DNA of 64,000 bases from Endozoicomonas sp. NE40 (GCF_040549045.1 NZ_JBEWTB010000002.1:4638501-4702500), one strand, 5' to 3'; shown: positions 49,021-57,574, counted from the first letter of the stretch. Translations and numbers: made by a program. The notes: a model not told the origin generated them from the letters alone.

Positions 49021-50214
49021 ATGAATATTCTTATTGTTGAAGATGCCAAAGACCAGCGTCTGATGCTGTCAGTGGTGTTACGCAAGAAAGGTCACCAGGT
49101 ACTCGAAGCGGCAGACGGCAAAGAGGCTCTGGCGATATTGCAGCAGGATAAAACGGTCAGGATTGTGATCAGTGACTGGATGATGCCGGAAATGGATGGC
49201 ATTGACCTGTTGAAAGCTATCCGTGGCAGTGAGATTGAACATTACACCTACTTTATTCTGCTAACGGGCAAAACGGAACGGGAAGCCGTTGTCGAAGGTA
49301 TGAACTGCGGTGCGGATGATTTCCTCACCAAGCCTGTGAATTTCGAGGAGCTGGATGCGCGGCTTAATGCCGGTCTGCGGATTATTCAGCTGGAAAGCAC
49401 CCTGGAAGAGCGAAACCGGCAGATTTCCAGGGCGATTGAAATTATAGAAAAAGATCTTGAATCCGCTGCCGCCACTCAGGCCGGATTACTCTGTCAGCCA
49501 GCCACTATTCAGCACGTCAGCTTTAACTGGTTTTTCCAGCCCAGTCGTATTCTGGGTGGGGATATGTTTGGTTATCAGGCACTGGATGGCGAGCATGTCA
49601 GCTTTTATCAGCTTGATGTGGCAGGGCATGGTATACCGTCGGCACTGTTCAGCTTTACCCTGAATAATATTATGTCTGAAACCTCAGACAGAGGCGGCAT
49701 TGTTAAAGACTTTATGGATAAGTCGCCGTTCTATAAGGTTCGCCCTGTAGAAAGAGTACTGGTCAGTCTGAACCGGCGATTTCAGGCTACTGCGGAGTCG
49801 ATGCTCTATTTCACCATTGCCTATGGGCTGATTAACAGTCGTACCGGACAGGTGCAGATATCACAGGCAGGGCATCCGCCCCCGTTATGGTTACAGATTT
49901 CACAATCCAGGGTTGAACCCGTATCCGGAGGGGGGGTTCCGATTGGCATGATGCCGGATATGGAGTATGAATCGACCAGCATCCAGTTGCAGCCCGGTGA
50001 CCGTCTGTTCCTTTATTCTGATGGTATAACGGAGTGTGAGAACGGCAGTGGCGAACAGTTTGGACAGGATCGTCTGCTGACGTGTCTGAAGGACAGTTTT
50101 TCTGATAATCTGGAACAAGCCGTTAAACGGGTCGAACAGCAGGTCAGAGACTGGAATCAAGGCGAAACATTTGAAGACGATGTCACTTTCCTGATTCTGG
50201 AATGGAAACCTTGA
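49021..50214 (+). CDS. Response regulator with PP2C/SpoIIE phosphatase output (RsbU-like)
   Basis: A 397-residue protein. The receiver domain (1-120) has phospho-acceptor Asp52 in VISDWMMPEMDG, acidic pocket Glu7-Asp8, and the LTKP lysine. A coiled linker (about 125-165) leads to a SpoIIE-type PP2C phosphatase with metal-binding segments LGGDMFGYQ, LDVAGHGIPSA, QAGHPPPL, LYSDGITE and FEDDVTFLIL. Expected to dephosphorylate the STAS protein encoded next, when activated by a histidine kinase elsewhere. Similar in layout to Pseudomonas HsbR. Confidence 0.92.
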   Translation: MNILIVEDAKDQRLMLSVVLRKKGHQVLEAADGKEALAILQQDKTVRIVISDWMMPEMDGIDLLKAIRGSEIEHYTYFILLTGKTEREAVVEGMNCGADDFLTKPVNFEELDARLNAGLRIIQLESTLEERNRQISRAIEIIEKDLESAAATQAGLLCQPATIQHVSFNWFFQPSRILGGDMFGYQALDGEHVSFYQLDVAGHGIPSALFSFTLNNIMSETSDRGGIVKDFMDKSPFYKVRPVERVLVSLNRRFQATAESMLYFTIAYGLINSRTGQVQISQAGHPPPLWLQISQSRVEPVSGGGVPIGMMPDMEYESTSIQLQPGDRLFLYSDGITECENGSGEQFGQDRLLTCLKDSFSDNLEQAVKRVEQQVRDWNQGETFEDDVTFLILEWKP

Positions 50215-50232
50215 ATAGCCTGGGAGGAAACC

Positions 50233-50565
50233 ATGGCATTTGAAACACGTGAAGAGGGCGTTTTTACAGTGGTTCTGGTCGACGAGAGTCGGCTGGATGC
50301 TTCGATTGCTGAGTCATTCAAAGTGTTCCTGTTTGACCAGATTGATTCGGGGAAGGAGAAAATAGTAGTAGATCTGTCCCAGGTTCGATTCATGGATAGC
50401 AGCGGTCTTGGCTCTCTTGTCGCCGGGCTGAAGAAAACAGCCGGTTCCGGTTTATTTGCGCTGGCTTCTGCCCAGCCTGCGGTTAAAGACCTTTTCGACC
50501 TGACGTCTATGGATAAGCTGTTCTCATTGCATGATAGTGTTGCGGATGCTGTCCAGGGGGACTGA
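50233..50565 (+). CDS. STAS-domain anti-sigma factor antagonist (RsbV/HsbA-like)
   Basis: A 110-residue single STAS domain. The phosphorylatable serine is Ser56 in RFMDSSGLGSLV. GGAGG lies seven bases before ATG 50233, only 18 bases after the phosphatase gene. Expected cycle: phosphorylated and inactivated by the kinase encoded next, reactivated by the PP2C protein encoded before. Confidence 0.93.
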   Translation: MAFETREEGVFTVVLVDESRLDASIAESFKVFLFDQIDSGKEKIVVDLSQVRFMDSSGLGSLVAGLKKTAGSGLFALASAQPAVKDLFDLTSMDKLFSLHDSVADAVQGD

Positions 50566-50567
50566 GT

Positions 50568-51008
50568 ATGCCTGATTCCAACCAGCTGCTGAGATTACAG
50601 ATCGACAGCCAGCTTTCTAATACGACCCTGGTGGCAATGGCAGTAAGAGGCGTATGTGCCATGACGACTTTGTCACCCGTAGAAATTAACCGCCTGGAGT
50701 TGTGTCTGGTAGAAATTGTCAATAATGCCATTGAACATGCCTATGGCAATGAGGCAGGGCATCCTGTGGAGATTTGTGTCGGGCTGGAGAAAACCAGCAT
50801 GAGCATATCGGTCAGCGACTGGGGAACCTCTATTCCCAGTGATGTCATCGATAGCCAGGAGCCAGAAGAGATTAACCCCGATCATCCTGAAACCTGGTTG
50901 TGCAGCGGTCGGGGGCTGCATATTGTCAACAAGCTGATGGATGATGTCTCCTATGAGACAGAAGAGGGCAAGAACAGCTTTATTATGAGCAAAGCCCTCA
51001 GACACTAA
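50568..51008 (+). CDS. Anti-sigma factor-type HATPase kinase (RsbW-like)
   Basis: A 146-residue GHKL ATPase: N-box EIVNNAIEHAYG (from Glu49), G1 box SVSDWG, G2 box GRGLHIVNKL. Two bases separate it from the STAS gene, so translation is likely coupled. It completes a three-gene partner-switching module. No sigma factor gene is adjacent, so the output target is unknown. Confidence 0.93.
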   Translation: MPDSNQLLRLQIDSQLSNTTLVAMAVRGVCAMTTLSPVEINRLELCLVEIVNNAIEHAYGNEAGHPVEICVGLEKTSMSISVSDWGTSIPSDVIDSQEPEEINPDHPETWLCSGRGLHIVNKLMDDVSYETEEGKNSFIMSKALRH

Positions 51009-51042
51009 CCGCCCTCAGTTTTCAGGGGGTGGTTCTGTTTTT
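51007..51042 (+). terminator. Possible terminator of the partner-switching operon
   Basis: AACCGCCCTC and GGGGGTGGTT pair imperfectly around a short loop, then CTGTTTTTT. It overlaps the stop of the convergent lipoprotein gene. Confidence 0.4.
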
Positions 51043-51582
51043 TCGCATCCTCTGTTCCTGTTTTTCCAGCTCAAGCTTCTGTTGTTCAATCTGTTGCTGG
51101 ATCTGCTGTTGTTGCAGTTGTTGAATCTGTTGCTGCTGTAGTTGATTGAGTTGTTCCTGCTGCATTTTCAATTGTTCCTCCTGAAACGCAGCCGGATCCC
51201 TGAAGTCCGGTATTTGCTGACGAGGCTTATCGCAACGTTTGTCGACCGTTAATCCTGCCAGATAGTTGTAGCGCTGACGGAAGGCATCAATCTCAATCTG
51301 TTCTGCCTGGCTGAGATCCATAAAGAACCATGGTACTAAAAAGAAAGCACCTGCTACGCCAAGAGCAACATTTTTTCCGGTTTTGTCGGTTTTGGGTACC
51401 AGTCTTGATATTTCCAACTCGATAAACCTTAATTCGCTTTCCAGGGCTGCACAGGAACGATTTTCATCGCCATACTGGCGAATCGTCACAGGGTGTGCGG
51501 TTCGACCTGCGCAGCCAGACAGTGTGGCTGAAACAAATAGAATGCACAGGCCAAAGATAATGGTTTTGTTGTGGACTGACAT
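51022..51582 (-). CDS. Glutamine-rich lipoprotein, 186 aa
   Basis: Signal peptide IIFGLCILFVSATLSGC with a clear lipobox (LSGC), so lipidated at Cys24. A second hydrophobic stretch (ALGVAGAFFLVPWFFM) follows near residue 72. The C-terminal third is a Gln-rich coiled coil, with the codon CAG/CAA repeated many times. Function unknown; the layout resembles small envelope lipoproteins. It converges on the HATPase gene. Confidence 0.8.
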   Translation of the reverse strand: MSVHNKTIIFGLCILFVSATLSGCAGRTAHPVTIRQYGDENRSCAALESELRFIELEISRLVPKTDKTGKNVALGVAGAFFLVPWFFMDLSQAEQIEIDAFRQRYNYLAGLTVDKRCDKPRQQIPDFRDPAAFQEEQLKMQQEQLNQLQQQQIQQLQQQQIQQQIEQQKLELEKQEQRMRKNRTTP

Positions 51583-51699
51583 AAAGCTCTTGAATTAATT
51601 GTTAGCTGAACAAGGATAGTACATATACTATTTATTGCTCACTACTTATCGCTCACTATGAGATTTGGCTTTCTGTCAAAGCTATTCTTTGTTCCGTAG

Positions 51700-52218
51700 T
51701 CAATCAAAACTGAAAAGCCTCGCAATTTCCTCAGCTTTCGCCATGCCTCCGTGGTAGTCAGGGTTTACAGCTAAACGAAGTCGGGATGGACCGAGCGCAA
51801 CTCGCGGGAACCATATTGCCTGTTGCGGATTCGGAAACTGATCAGACCATACACATCCTACAACGTCTGAATCAAAAATTGGGTGGGTAAATCTTACGTT
51901 ACATGAGCGCAGCTGGTGCGACTCCAGATACCTGTAAGATCTCGGCATATTTGGCTGCTCTTCTAATATGCCGCCGTAGTCCATGGCATCGATAAGGTAA
52001 ACAAATATCCTTGGGCATTGACTTTGAACTATTGTATAACCAGCCGCTATTGCACTCAGGCTGGTCAAAACACCTCCTGATATCGAGCCCCGACCCTGAC
52101 TTTGAGACTGTCCAACATTAAAAGGCGACTCTATTTGAAAGCCTTTTCGAAAAAGATCATAAGGGAGACCGATGTCCGCTTTAAAAACATAACCAGAAAA
52201 GTAGCTTTTTATCCCCAT
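51700..52218 (-). CDS. ADP-ribosyltransferase-toxin-like protein, degenerate, 172 aa
   Basis: The order of motifs follows the cholera/pertussis toxin A-subunit fold. FKADIGLPYDLFRKGF (12-27) aligns with YRADSRPPDEI/VYRYDSRPPEDVF; GVLTSLSAIAAGYTI (49-63) aligns with the VSTSLS motif; RIFVYLIDA (70-78) aligns with the YIYVI strand; Glu99 in SYRYLESHQL lies where the catalytic Glu is expected. The conserved Arg is Lys13 and the residue two before the Glu is Tyr rather than Glu/Gln, so activity is doubtful. No signal peptide and no SD at ATG 52218. Assignment by eye. Confidence 0.5.
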   Translation of the reverse strand: MGIKSYFSGYVFKADIGLPYDLFRKGFQIESPFNVGQSQSQGRGSISGGVLTSLSAIAAGYTIVQSQCPRIFVYLIDAMDYGGILEEQPNMPRSYRYLESHQLRSCNVRFTHPIFDSDVVGCVWSDQFPNPQQAIWFPRVALGPSRLRLAVNPDYHGGMAKAEEIARLFSFD

Positions 52219-52560
52219 TGACTGACTGCTGCGAGCGGTTATGAACCTGAAAGTGAGCTTTCGGCACCTGACTTACGCATAGACGCGCTCTCATTTGAAC
52301 TCCTCAAACAGGCTTAGCACAAATTGTAGTTAATAACGGGTCTGTTGAGCTGACTTTTTGAGCGATCAAATAATACCAGTTCCACCCGCAGAACATGAAT
52401 TGCGTAGCCATTCTGGACCCTATACGGGGGCATATTTTCTGACTCGTTGTTCAGGTGCTTTCGTGCGAAAAATATGAATTTTTTTCTTCAGTGCTAATGA
52501 GGGAACAGTCTGGCCGATAAATACCAGACCTGCCCCCTGATCTACTTGCTGGAGATATTG
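52219..52560. other. Gap between the ART-like gene and the next exported protein
   Basis: On the minus strand GGAG-N5-ATG (ATG at 52294) opens a 37-codon frame that overlaps the start of the ART-like gene in another phase. The real N-terminus of that gene may thus have been lost by a frameshift. Nothing else is recognised. Confidence 0.35.
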
Positions 52561-53394
52561 ATGAAAAAACTGTTGCTAGTTTCCCTGTTAGCCTTGCCCG
52601 TCAGTCTTGTTGCCAAACCATCAAAAGATGAAACCGTCCGGACAGGCTCAAAGCCATTAATCAACTCGTCGATTCAGTACGGCATGATGGCCAGTGCTTA
52701 CCTGAGCAGCCCGGTGGGTATGGTGGTAGAAGGTTATCGCTATCAGTTGCGGAGTCTTTACCTTGCCTACCTGGAGAAAAAGATTCAGGAGCCGGGTAAT
52801 ACTGTGAGTACCATCAATGAACAGCTGCTGTCTGAGTGGATGATGCGGTTGGGGCGTGAAAACGTCGCCCCGGATGTTCTGGTCAAGGTGAAAGCGGATC
52901 TTGAAGATAAAATTCGGGACTGGTCAGCTAAACGCATGGCGGGTCGTCTGAGTGACTTTGGTTCCTCACAGGAAGCGTTGCAAACCATTAAAGAGCGTAT
53001 TGTTGCCTGTGGTGCCAATATACGCCTTTCGTCCAGTAATGAAGACAAGCGGCAGGCGTGTCATGGTATAGAACAGGTAACCCGTAATATTAACGAGGTG
53101 CCGGAATCACCTGAAGACCTGTCAGTTAAAATGCAGAAGCTGATTTACCCTTATATAGACCATCTGGCGCAGTTGAAACAGCTTGAATACTATCAGGCGT
53201 TCAGGGAAGCCCGTCAGCAGTTCAGGGTCATGGTCAGCAACATGATTGAGCAGGGCTACTCTGCCCAACAACTGGCTGAGCTGCTGGATTTTGCCGGGGT
53301 TGATTACCCGATTGTTTACGACAACCTGTTTACCTTTGCATTGCGTAATCGAGATGAAAACGTGGACAGCCCTGCCGAAGTAGTGGTGCATTAA
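52561..53394 (+). CDS. Exported helical protein of unknown function, 277 aa
   Basis: The start is ATG 52561 with GGAG seven bases upstream; the frame also opens five codons earlier. A textbook signal peptide MKKLLLVSLLALPVSLVA is followed by a soluble, mainly helical mature protein. Two cysteines (ACG and ACHG region, about residues 150-170) could form a disulfide. No family recognised. It has its own terminator. Confidence 0.7.
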   Translation: MKKLLLVSLLALPVSLVAKPSKDETVRTGSKPLINSSIQYGMMASAYLSSPVGMVVEGYRYQLRSLYLAYLEKKIQEPGNTVSTINEQLLSEWMMRLGRENVAPDVLVKVKADLEDKIRDWSAKRMAGRLSDFGSSQEALQTIKERIVACGANIRLSSSNEDKRQACHGIEQVTRNINEVPESPEDLSVKMQKLIYPYIDHLAQLKQLEYYQAFREARQQFRVMVSNMIEQGYSAQQLAELLDFAGVDYPIVYDNLFTFALRNRDENVDSPAEVVVH

Positions 53395-53417
53395 AATTTT
53401 GACTGGAGCAGGCGTTG

Positions 53418-53460
53418 TAAAAGGGTATTCCTAATCAGTAGAATACCCTTTTATTTTATT
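53418..53460 (+). terminator. Intrinsic terminator before yaeQ
   Basis: TAAAAGGGTATTC (53418-53430) and GAATACCCTTTTA (53441-53453) form a perfect 13-bp stem with an AT-rich tail. Confidence 0.85.
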
Positions 53461-53472
53461 GAGCTGTAATTT

Positions 53473-54009
53473 ATGGCATTGAAAGCCACTATCTTCAAAG
53501 CGGAAGTGCAGATTGCTGATCTTGACCGTCACTATTATCAGACACACAACCTGACCATTGCCCGCCACCCTTCCGAGACCGATGAGCGTATGATGATTCG
53601 TCTGCTGGCTTTTGCCCTGCATGCTGATGAGCATCTGTCGTTTACTAAAGGGCTCAGTACTGAGGATGAGCCGGATATCTGGTTAAAAAATTACAGCGAA
53701 GAGATTGAACTCTGGATTGATCTTGGACAGCCCGATGAAAAGCGTATTCGCAAAGCCTGTGGCCGGGCACAGAGCGTGGTGCTCTACAACTATGGCGGCA
53801 ATACCAGCGATATGTGGTGGCAGGTTAACCGTGATAAATTCAGCCGGTTTGAAAATTTGCGGATTTTTAATCTGAACCAGGAGCAGACTCAGCTGCTGGC
53901 AGAATTTTCCCAGAGATCCATGCAGCTGAATATGACCATTCAGGAAGGACACGTACTGCTCAGTGACGGTGAGTGCAGCCTTGATCTGGTGCTTGAGCAG
54001 CGCATGTAG
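53473..54009 (+). CDS. yaeQ: YaeQ family protein
   Basis: A 178-residue protein with YaeQ hallmarks: the start MALKATIFKAEVQIADLDRHYY, RHPSETDERMMIRLLAFAL, and the DIWLKNYSEEIELWIDLGQPDEKRIRKA block. The fold resembles a PD-(D/E)XK nuclease and early reports linked it to RfaH-like suppression, but the biochemical role is unsettled. Single gene after a terminator. Confidence 0.93.
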   Translation: MALKATIFKAEVQIADLDRHYYQTHNLTIARHPSETDERMMIRLLAFALHADEHLSFTKGLSTEDEPDIWLKNYSEEIELWIDLGQPDEKRIRKACGRAQSVVLYNYGGNTSDMWWQVNRDKFSRFENLRIFNLNQEQTQLLAEFSQRSMQLNMTIQEGHVLLSDGECSLDLVLEQRM

Positions 54010-54018
54010 ATACTTTTT

Positions 54019-54058
54019 ACCCCGGATTACCCCGGATTACCCCGGATTACCCCGGATT
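54019..54058. repeat. Four tandem copies of a 10-bp unit
   Basis: ACCCCGGATT repeated four times without error, filling the gap between yaeQ and the convergent DUF523 gene and running into that gene's stop codon (54057-54059). Confidence 0.97.
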
Positions 54059-55031
54059 AAAGATTATTACGCAATCCCATGGCTTCCGGATGAGGCGCCA
54101 GGTAGTACTGGTTCTGTATATACTCGCTGCCGTGGACTTCAACAAAATGTTTTAACACGGTTAGTGGCACAATAAGCGGAATGCTGCCGGTGCGATAATT
54201 CTCGATCTGTTTCAGCAGTTGCTGTTTGTCAGCACTGCTGATGGATTTCTTCAGATAACCGAGAATATGCAGAAGCACATTGGTATGGGACTTACGGTTC
54301 ACCCTCTTTTTCATCAACGTCATAAACTGTTCAAAATAGTCCTCAGACATCTTCTCAAGAGGAATCGTTTTACCTTTCGCAACCAGCTGGCCCAGCACAA
54401 CATACGCCTGCTGGTCATGAGCCATTAACTGGTATTTGTAGCGAGCGTGAAAATCTCCCACCTTCTTATAAGTCAGGTCTGTCAGAACATCCTGATGCCA
54501 GTGATGATACGCAATCACACGATTGATAAAGTTTTCCCGCAAGACGGGGTCGTGCAGACGGCCTTCTTCCTCAATGGGCAGTAAAGGTCTGGCTTCCATC
54601 AGGGCTCTGGCAAACATACCCGCTTCACTTCTGCCCAGGGGAGAGCCGTTCTCATGGTAGACCTTGACGCGTTCCATACCGCAGCTGGGTGATTTCTGCA
54701 TAAGGATGTAGCCACTGATGCCATCAAGCTCAGCCGCTTTCTGCCTGCCATAGTCATAGAGCTGATCCGTGACGTCTAATGTGGGGTCGTCGGTGCCTTT
54801 GACGCGATAGTGGTCCATATCGCCTACCAGGCGGATGGGTTTTCGGGGGATGGGCAGGCCAATGCCGACTTCCGGGCAGACTGGCACAAAATCAAAATAT
54901 TGAGATAAAAGGTTCGTGCAGTAGGATGATTTTTTATGGTCGCCGTTATAACGGACTTTTTGTCCCATCAGACAGGCACTGATGCCAAGGCTGATCTCTT
55001 TTTTATATTCCGGAAGTGAGACAATAGCCAT
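54057..55031 (-). CDS. DUF523-DUF1722 fusion protein (YbgA/TudS-related)
   Basis: A 324-residue protein. The N-terminal DUF523 domain (about 10-160) keeps three cysteines suited to an iron-sulfur cluster, in ISACLMG, PVCPEVGIG and KSPSCGM; related single-domain proteins are thiouracil desulfidases (TudS). The C-terminal DUF1722 domain (about 185-310) corresponds to E. coli YbgA. Being beside the tus genes for 2-thiouridine is interesting but may be chance. No SD stands out. Confidence 0.88.
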   Translation of the reverse strand: MAIVSLPEYKKEISLGISACLMGQKVRYNGDHKKSSYCTNLLSQYFDFVPVCPEVGIGLPIPRKPIRLVGDMDHYRVKGTDDPTLDVTDQLYDYGRQKAAELDGISGYILMQKSPSCGMERVKVYHENGSPLGRSEAGMFARALMEARPLLPIEEEGRLHDPVLRENFINRVIAYHHWHQDVLTDLTYKKVGDFHARYKYQLMAHDQQAYVVLGQLVAKGKTIPLEKMSEDYFEQFMTLMKKRVNRKSHTNVLLHILGYLKKSISSADKQQLLKQIENYRTGSIPLIVPLTVLKHFVEVHGSEYIQNQYYLAPHPEAMGLRNNL

Positions 55032-55136
55032 AAACGGGTCCCCCTGTATTAATCATCAGATTCAGTGTAATCGACGCTGGAGGAATAGAGAAACAAATAA
55101 TGTTGATTGTGCGCCTGCAGGCAGACGCACGTACTT

Positions 55137-55451
55137 TTAGAAACAATTGGTAGGGCGGGGCAGACCTGCGATCAGAGCCGCCAGTTTCGCAGGGCTTTCA
55201 GGAAACAGTTGCATCAGGTAAAGGCTGTTGCCTTTCTCCTTCCCAAGATGCGTGGCAATGTATTTAACAAAGGGACGCTGGCTGGGGGCGTGTTCAAATT
55301 CGGCATAGAACTGGCGCAACAGGTGGATAACCTGCCAGTGTTCATCCGTCAGGACGACGTTATGGTTGGCCGCCAGCTGATGGGCAACCGTTTCGTTCCA
55401 GTGGGTAAGGTCGGCCAGATAGCCGTCTTTATCAAGAATCAGGTCAGTCAT
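55137..55451 (-). CDS. tusE: Sulfur relay protein TusE (DsrC family)
   Basis: A 104-residue DsrC-type sulfur carrier that passes persulfide sulfur to MnmA for 2-thiolation of tRNA wobble uridine. The penultimate Cys103 in RPTNCF is the reactive residue. Last gene of tusD-C-B-E, 18 bases behind tusB. Confidence 0.95.
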   Translation of the reverse strand: MTDLILDKDGYLADLTHWNETVAHQLAANHNVVLTDEHWQVIHLLRQFYAEFEHAPSQRPFVKYIATHLGKEKGNSLYLMQLFPESPAKLAALIAGLPRPTNCF

Positions 55452-55469
55452 TCGCTAAAAGGTTCAGGG

Positions 55470-55757
55470 TTAGTGCCAGCCCAGGACTTTATCGTGAGCT
55501 TCAGTCAGTTCAACAAATCCGTCGTAGTCTACCGCAGTAATATTCAGGTCGTCGCGGTTGCTGACTCCCCGGGCCAGGACATCGGCTTCCAGTACGTAGA
55601 CAGGAATGTCCAGAATCACCTCCCTCAGAACATCACTGGCTTCGAACAGAGCGTATACTGCGTCTTCAATAAGCAGTATGGCGTCGCCCAATAATAAAGA
55701 GCGCAGGCATAATTCCAGCGCCTGACCGGTTTTGTTAACAGTATGCAGGGTAGACAT
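55470..55757 (-). CDS. tusB: Sulfur relay protein TusB (DsrH family)
   Basis: A 95-residue subunit of the TusBCD heterohexamer, starting MSTLHTVNKTG with the conserved AILLIEDAVYAL segment. Its start overlaps the end of tusC by one base. Confidence 0.93.
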   Translation of the reverse strand: MSTLHTVNKTGQALELCLRSLLLGDAILLIEDAVYALFEASDVLREVILDIPVYVLEADVLARGVSNRDDLNITAVDYDGFVELTEAHDKVLGWH

Positions 55758-56116
55758 CAGAAGTTTAACACCTTGTCATGTTGGGTGATAAAAGGAGCCA
55801 GCGCGCCTTCTTCCAGTAATGTAAAACCGTCAACCAGCTGGTCTTCCGTAATGCCGCGCTCCTGTAAAGACTCTGAATCAACAAAGATGGTTTCAATACC
55901 GTACATGGGCAAGGCTTTCAGCATCGCAGCCAGGCTCTTTCGGGATAGTTGCTCAGGTGACTGGTTGTCGAGCAGCTGGTAGACCGCATCACCCATAAGC
56001 AGCAGGGAGGTATCCAGGTCATAAGAGGCTGATACCAGTGCTGCATCCAGAGCCTCGCGGGCATTTTGTCCATGGTAAGGCGCGCGTGTGGAGATAATGC
56101 AAACAGATGGATTCAT
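55757..56116 (-). CDS. tusC: Sulfur relay protein TusC (DsrF family)
   Basis: A 119-residue DsrF-like subunit, with ISTRAPYHGQNAREALDAALVSASYD at the N-terminus and LLLMGDAVYQLL. Lies eight bases behind tusD in the same operon. Confidence 0.94.
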   Translation of the reverse strand: MNPSVCIISTRAPYHGQNAREALDAALVSASYDLDTSLLLMGDAVYQLLDNQSPEQLSRKSLAAMLKALPMYGIETIFVDSESLQERGITEDQLVDGFTLLEEGALAPFITQHDKVLNF

Positions 56117-56124
56117 GGTTCACC

Positions 56125-56517
56125 TTAACTGCCAAAGGTTATAAAACGGTCGGCTTCCAGACCGGCATCAATTAACTGACCAAGACCGGATAGCTGGTGG
56201 ACGTCTGACAGATTGTGTGCCGGGCGTTCATAACGCTCGGCTTCGCTGGCATCAATAATGCCTCTGCGCAGGGCTGCTGCTATACAGACAACACTGTCGA
56301 GCCGGTTTTCCTGAATAAACGATTCCCACTCTGCCGGCAAGTGTTGTTCATCCTGTGGGGGAGAGGCCAGTGTCGTTGCTGTGTGAACACCATCCTGATA
56401 AAAGAACAGTCGATGAATGGAATGCCCTTTGGCGATCACAGCTTTGGCAAACTGAAGGGCGGTTTGTCCAGCCTGGCTGGTGGCCGGGGCTCCGTAAATT
56501 GCCAGAGCGTATTTCAT
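56125..56517 (-). CDS. tusD: Sulfurtransferase TusD (DsrE family)
   Basis: A 130-residue DsrE-like protein that receives sulfur from TusA. Cys78 in DSVVCIAAALRRGI matches the catalytic position of E. coli TusD. I chose ATG 56517 (MKYALAIYGAPATSQ) with AGGA eight bases upstream; the frame opens ten codons earlier. First gene of the tus operon, just after the yccA terminator. Confidence 0.95.
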   Translation of the reverse strand: MKYALAIYGAPATSQAGQTALQFAKAVIAKGHSIHRLFFYQDGVHTATTLASPPQDEQHLPAEWESFIQENRLDSVVCIAAALRRGIIDASEAERYERPAHNLSDVHQLSGLGQLIDAGLEADRFITFGS

Positions 56518-56547
56518 AATAGAGTTCCTGAAGAACTTTGTGCACAT

Positions 56548-56573
56548 AAAAAAAGCCCTGTCATGGACAGGGC
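56548..56573 (-). terminator. Intrinsic terminator of yccA
   Basis: On the minus strand GCCCTGTC, loop CAT, GACAGGGC and seven T residues (56554 down to 56548). It separates yccA from the tus operon. Confidence 0.92.
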
Positions 56574-56597
56574 CAGCGGATTAACTCAGTTAACCGT

Positions 56598-57269
56598 TTA
56601 GTCGTCTGCAACACCCAGCAGATGCAGCAAGGCGGTGAACAGATTATAGATATTCAGGTACAGGGAAACCGTTGCCCGAATATAGTTGGTTTCGCCACCA
56701 TGAATGATACGGCTGGTATCAAACAGAATAAGGCCTGACATCAGCACGACAATACCGGCAGACAGTGCCAGCTGACCGCCGGGAATGCTGAAGAACATCA
56801 TGGCGATGCTGGCCACCAGGGCAACTACCAGGCCGACCATCAGGAAACCACCCATGAAAGAGAAATCTTTACGGGTTGTCAGTACATAGGCAGACAGTGC
56901 AAAGAAAACAATGGCTGTACCGCCCAGAGCCTGCATAACCAGGGAGGGACCATTACTCAGGGCCAGATAATAGTTGAGCAGTGGGCCAAGCGATGCGCCC
57001 ATAACACCGGTGAAGGCAAAAATGGCGATGATGCCGTTGGCGGACTCTGCGGTTTTATGAACCACGAACAGCAGGCCAAAGCCAACCAGGGTTAAAATCA
57101 GCGAGGTCATGTGGCCAATATTCATGGCCATGGCGATACCGGCTGTGACGGCGCTGAACAGCAGCGTCATGCCCAGTAACATATAAGTATTACGAAGGAC
57201 TTTATTAATTTCGATACCCGTACCCGACTGGGCAACGGCCGAAGCGAGGGTAACTGGCTTGCGTTCCAT
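56598..57269 (-). CDS. yccA: Bax inhibitor-1/YccA family membrane protein
   Basis: A 223-residue inner-membrane protein with about seven transmembrane helices. In E. coli YccA is a substrate and modulator of FtsH. I chose ATG 57269 (MERKPVTLASAVAQSG) with GGAG upstream; the frame extends to 57371 without family similarity. The C-terminal helix pair with SGLILFDTSRIIHGGETNYIRATVSLYLNIYNLF is typical of the family. Association with tusE is also found in enterobacteria. Confidence 0.95.
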   Translation of the reverse strand: MERKPVTLASAVAQSGTGIEINKVLRNTYMLLGMTLLFSAVTAGIAMAMNIGHMTSLILTLVGFGLLFVVHKTAESANGIIAIFAFTGVMGASLGPLLNYYLALSNGPSLVMQALGGTAIVFFALSAYVLTTRKDFSFMGGFLMVGLVVALVASIAMMFFSIPGGQLALSAGIVVLMSGLILFDTSRIIHGGETNYIRATVSLYLNIYNLFTALLHLLGVADD

Positions 57270-57440
57270 ATCATTGTTCTCCACATTGGGGATATAAAGC
57301 AGTATACCAAAGCCTGAGACTGGGGCTATAGCTTTGAAACTGTGATAATTTGTAAAAATGTGACTGATCAATCATTGTTCATCGGCCTGTAATTATTCCT
57401 GCCCGGCCTTACCGTTAATATATTCTTTGATATCAAGGGT

Positions 57441-57468
57441 TTGACAGCAAAAGGATTTAAGGTAATAT
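57441..57468 (+). promoter_or_regulatory. Promoter of the tRNA-Ser cluster
   Basis: A perfect -35 TTGACA (57441-57446), a 16-base spacer and TAATAT (57463-57468), 15 bases before the first tRNA-Ser. Confidence 0.7.
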
Positions 57469-57483
57469 TGCTCTCGTTGCTGC

Positions 57484-57574
57484 GGAGGGATGGCTGAGCG
57501 GTTGAAAGCACCGGTCTTGAAAACCGGCGTAGGTTAATAGCCTACCCAGGGTTCGAATCCCTGTCCCTCCGCCA
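57484..57574 (+). tRNA. tRNA-Ser (anticodon TGA), copy 1
   Basis: 91-base class II tRNA: acceptor GGAGGGA/TCCCTCC, D stem GCT/AGC, anticodon loop CTTGAAA (TGA), long variable arm, encoded CCA. Confidence 0.97.
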
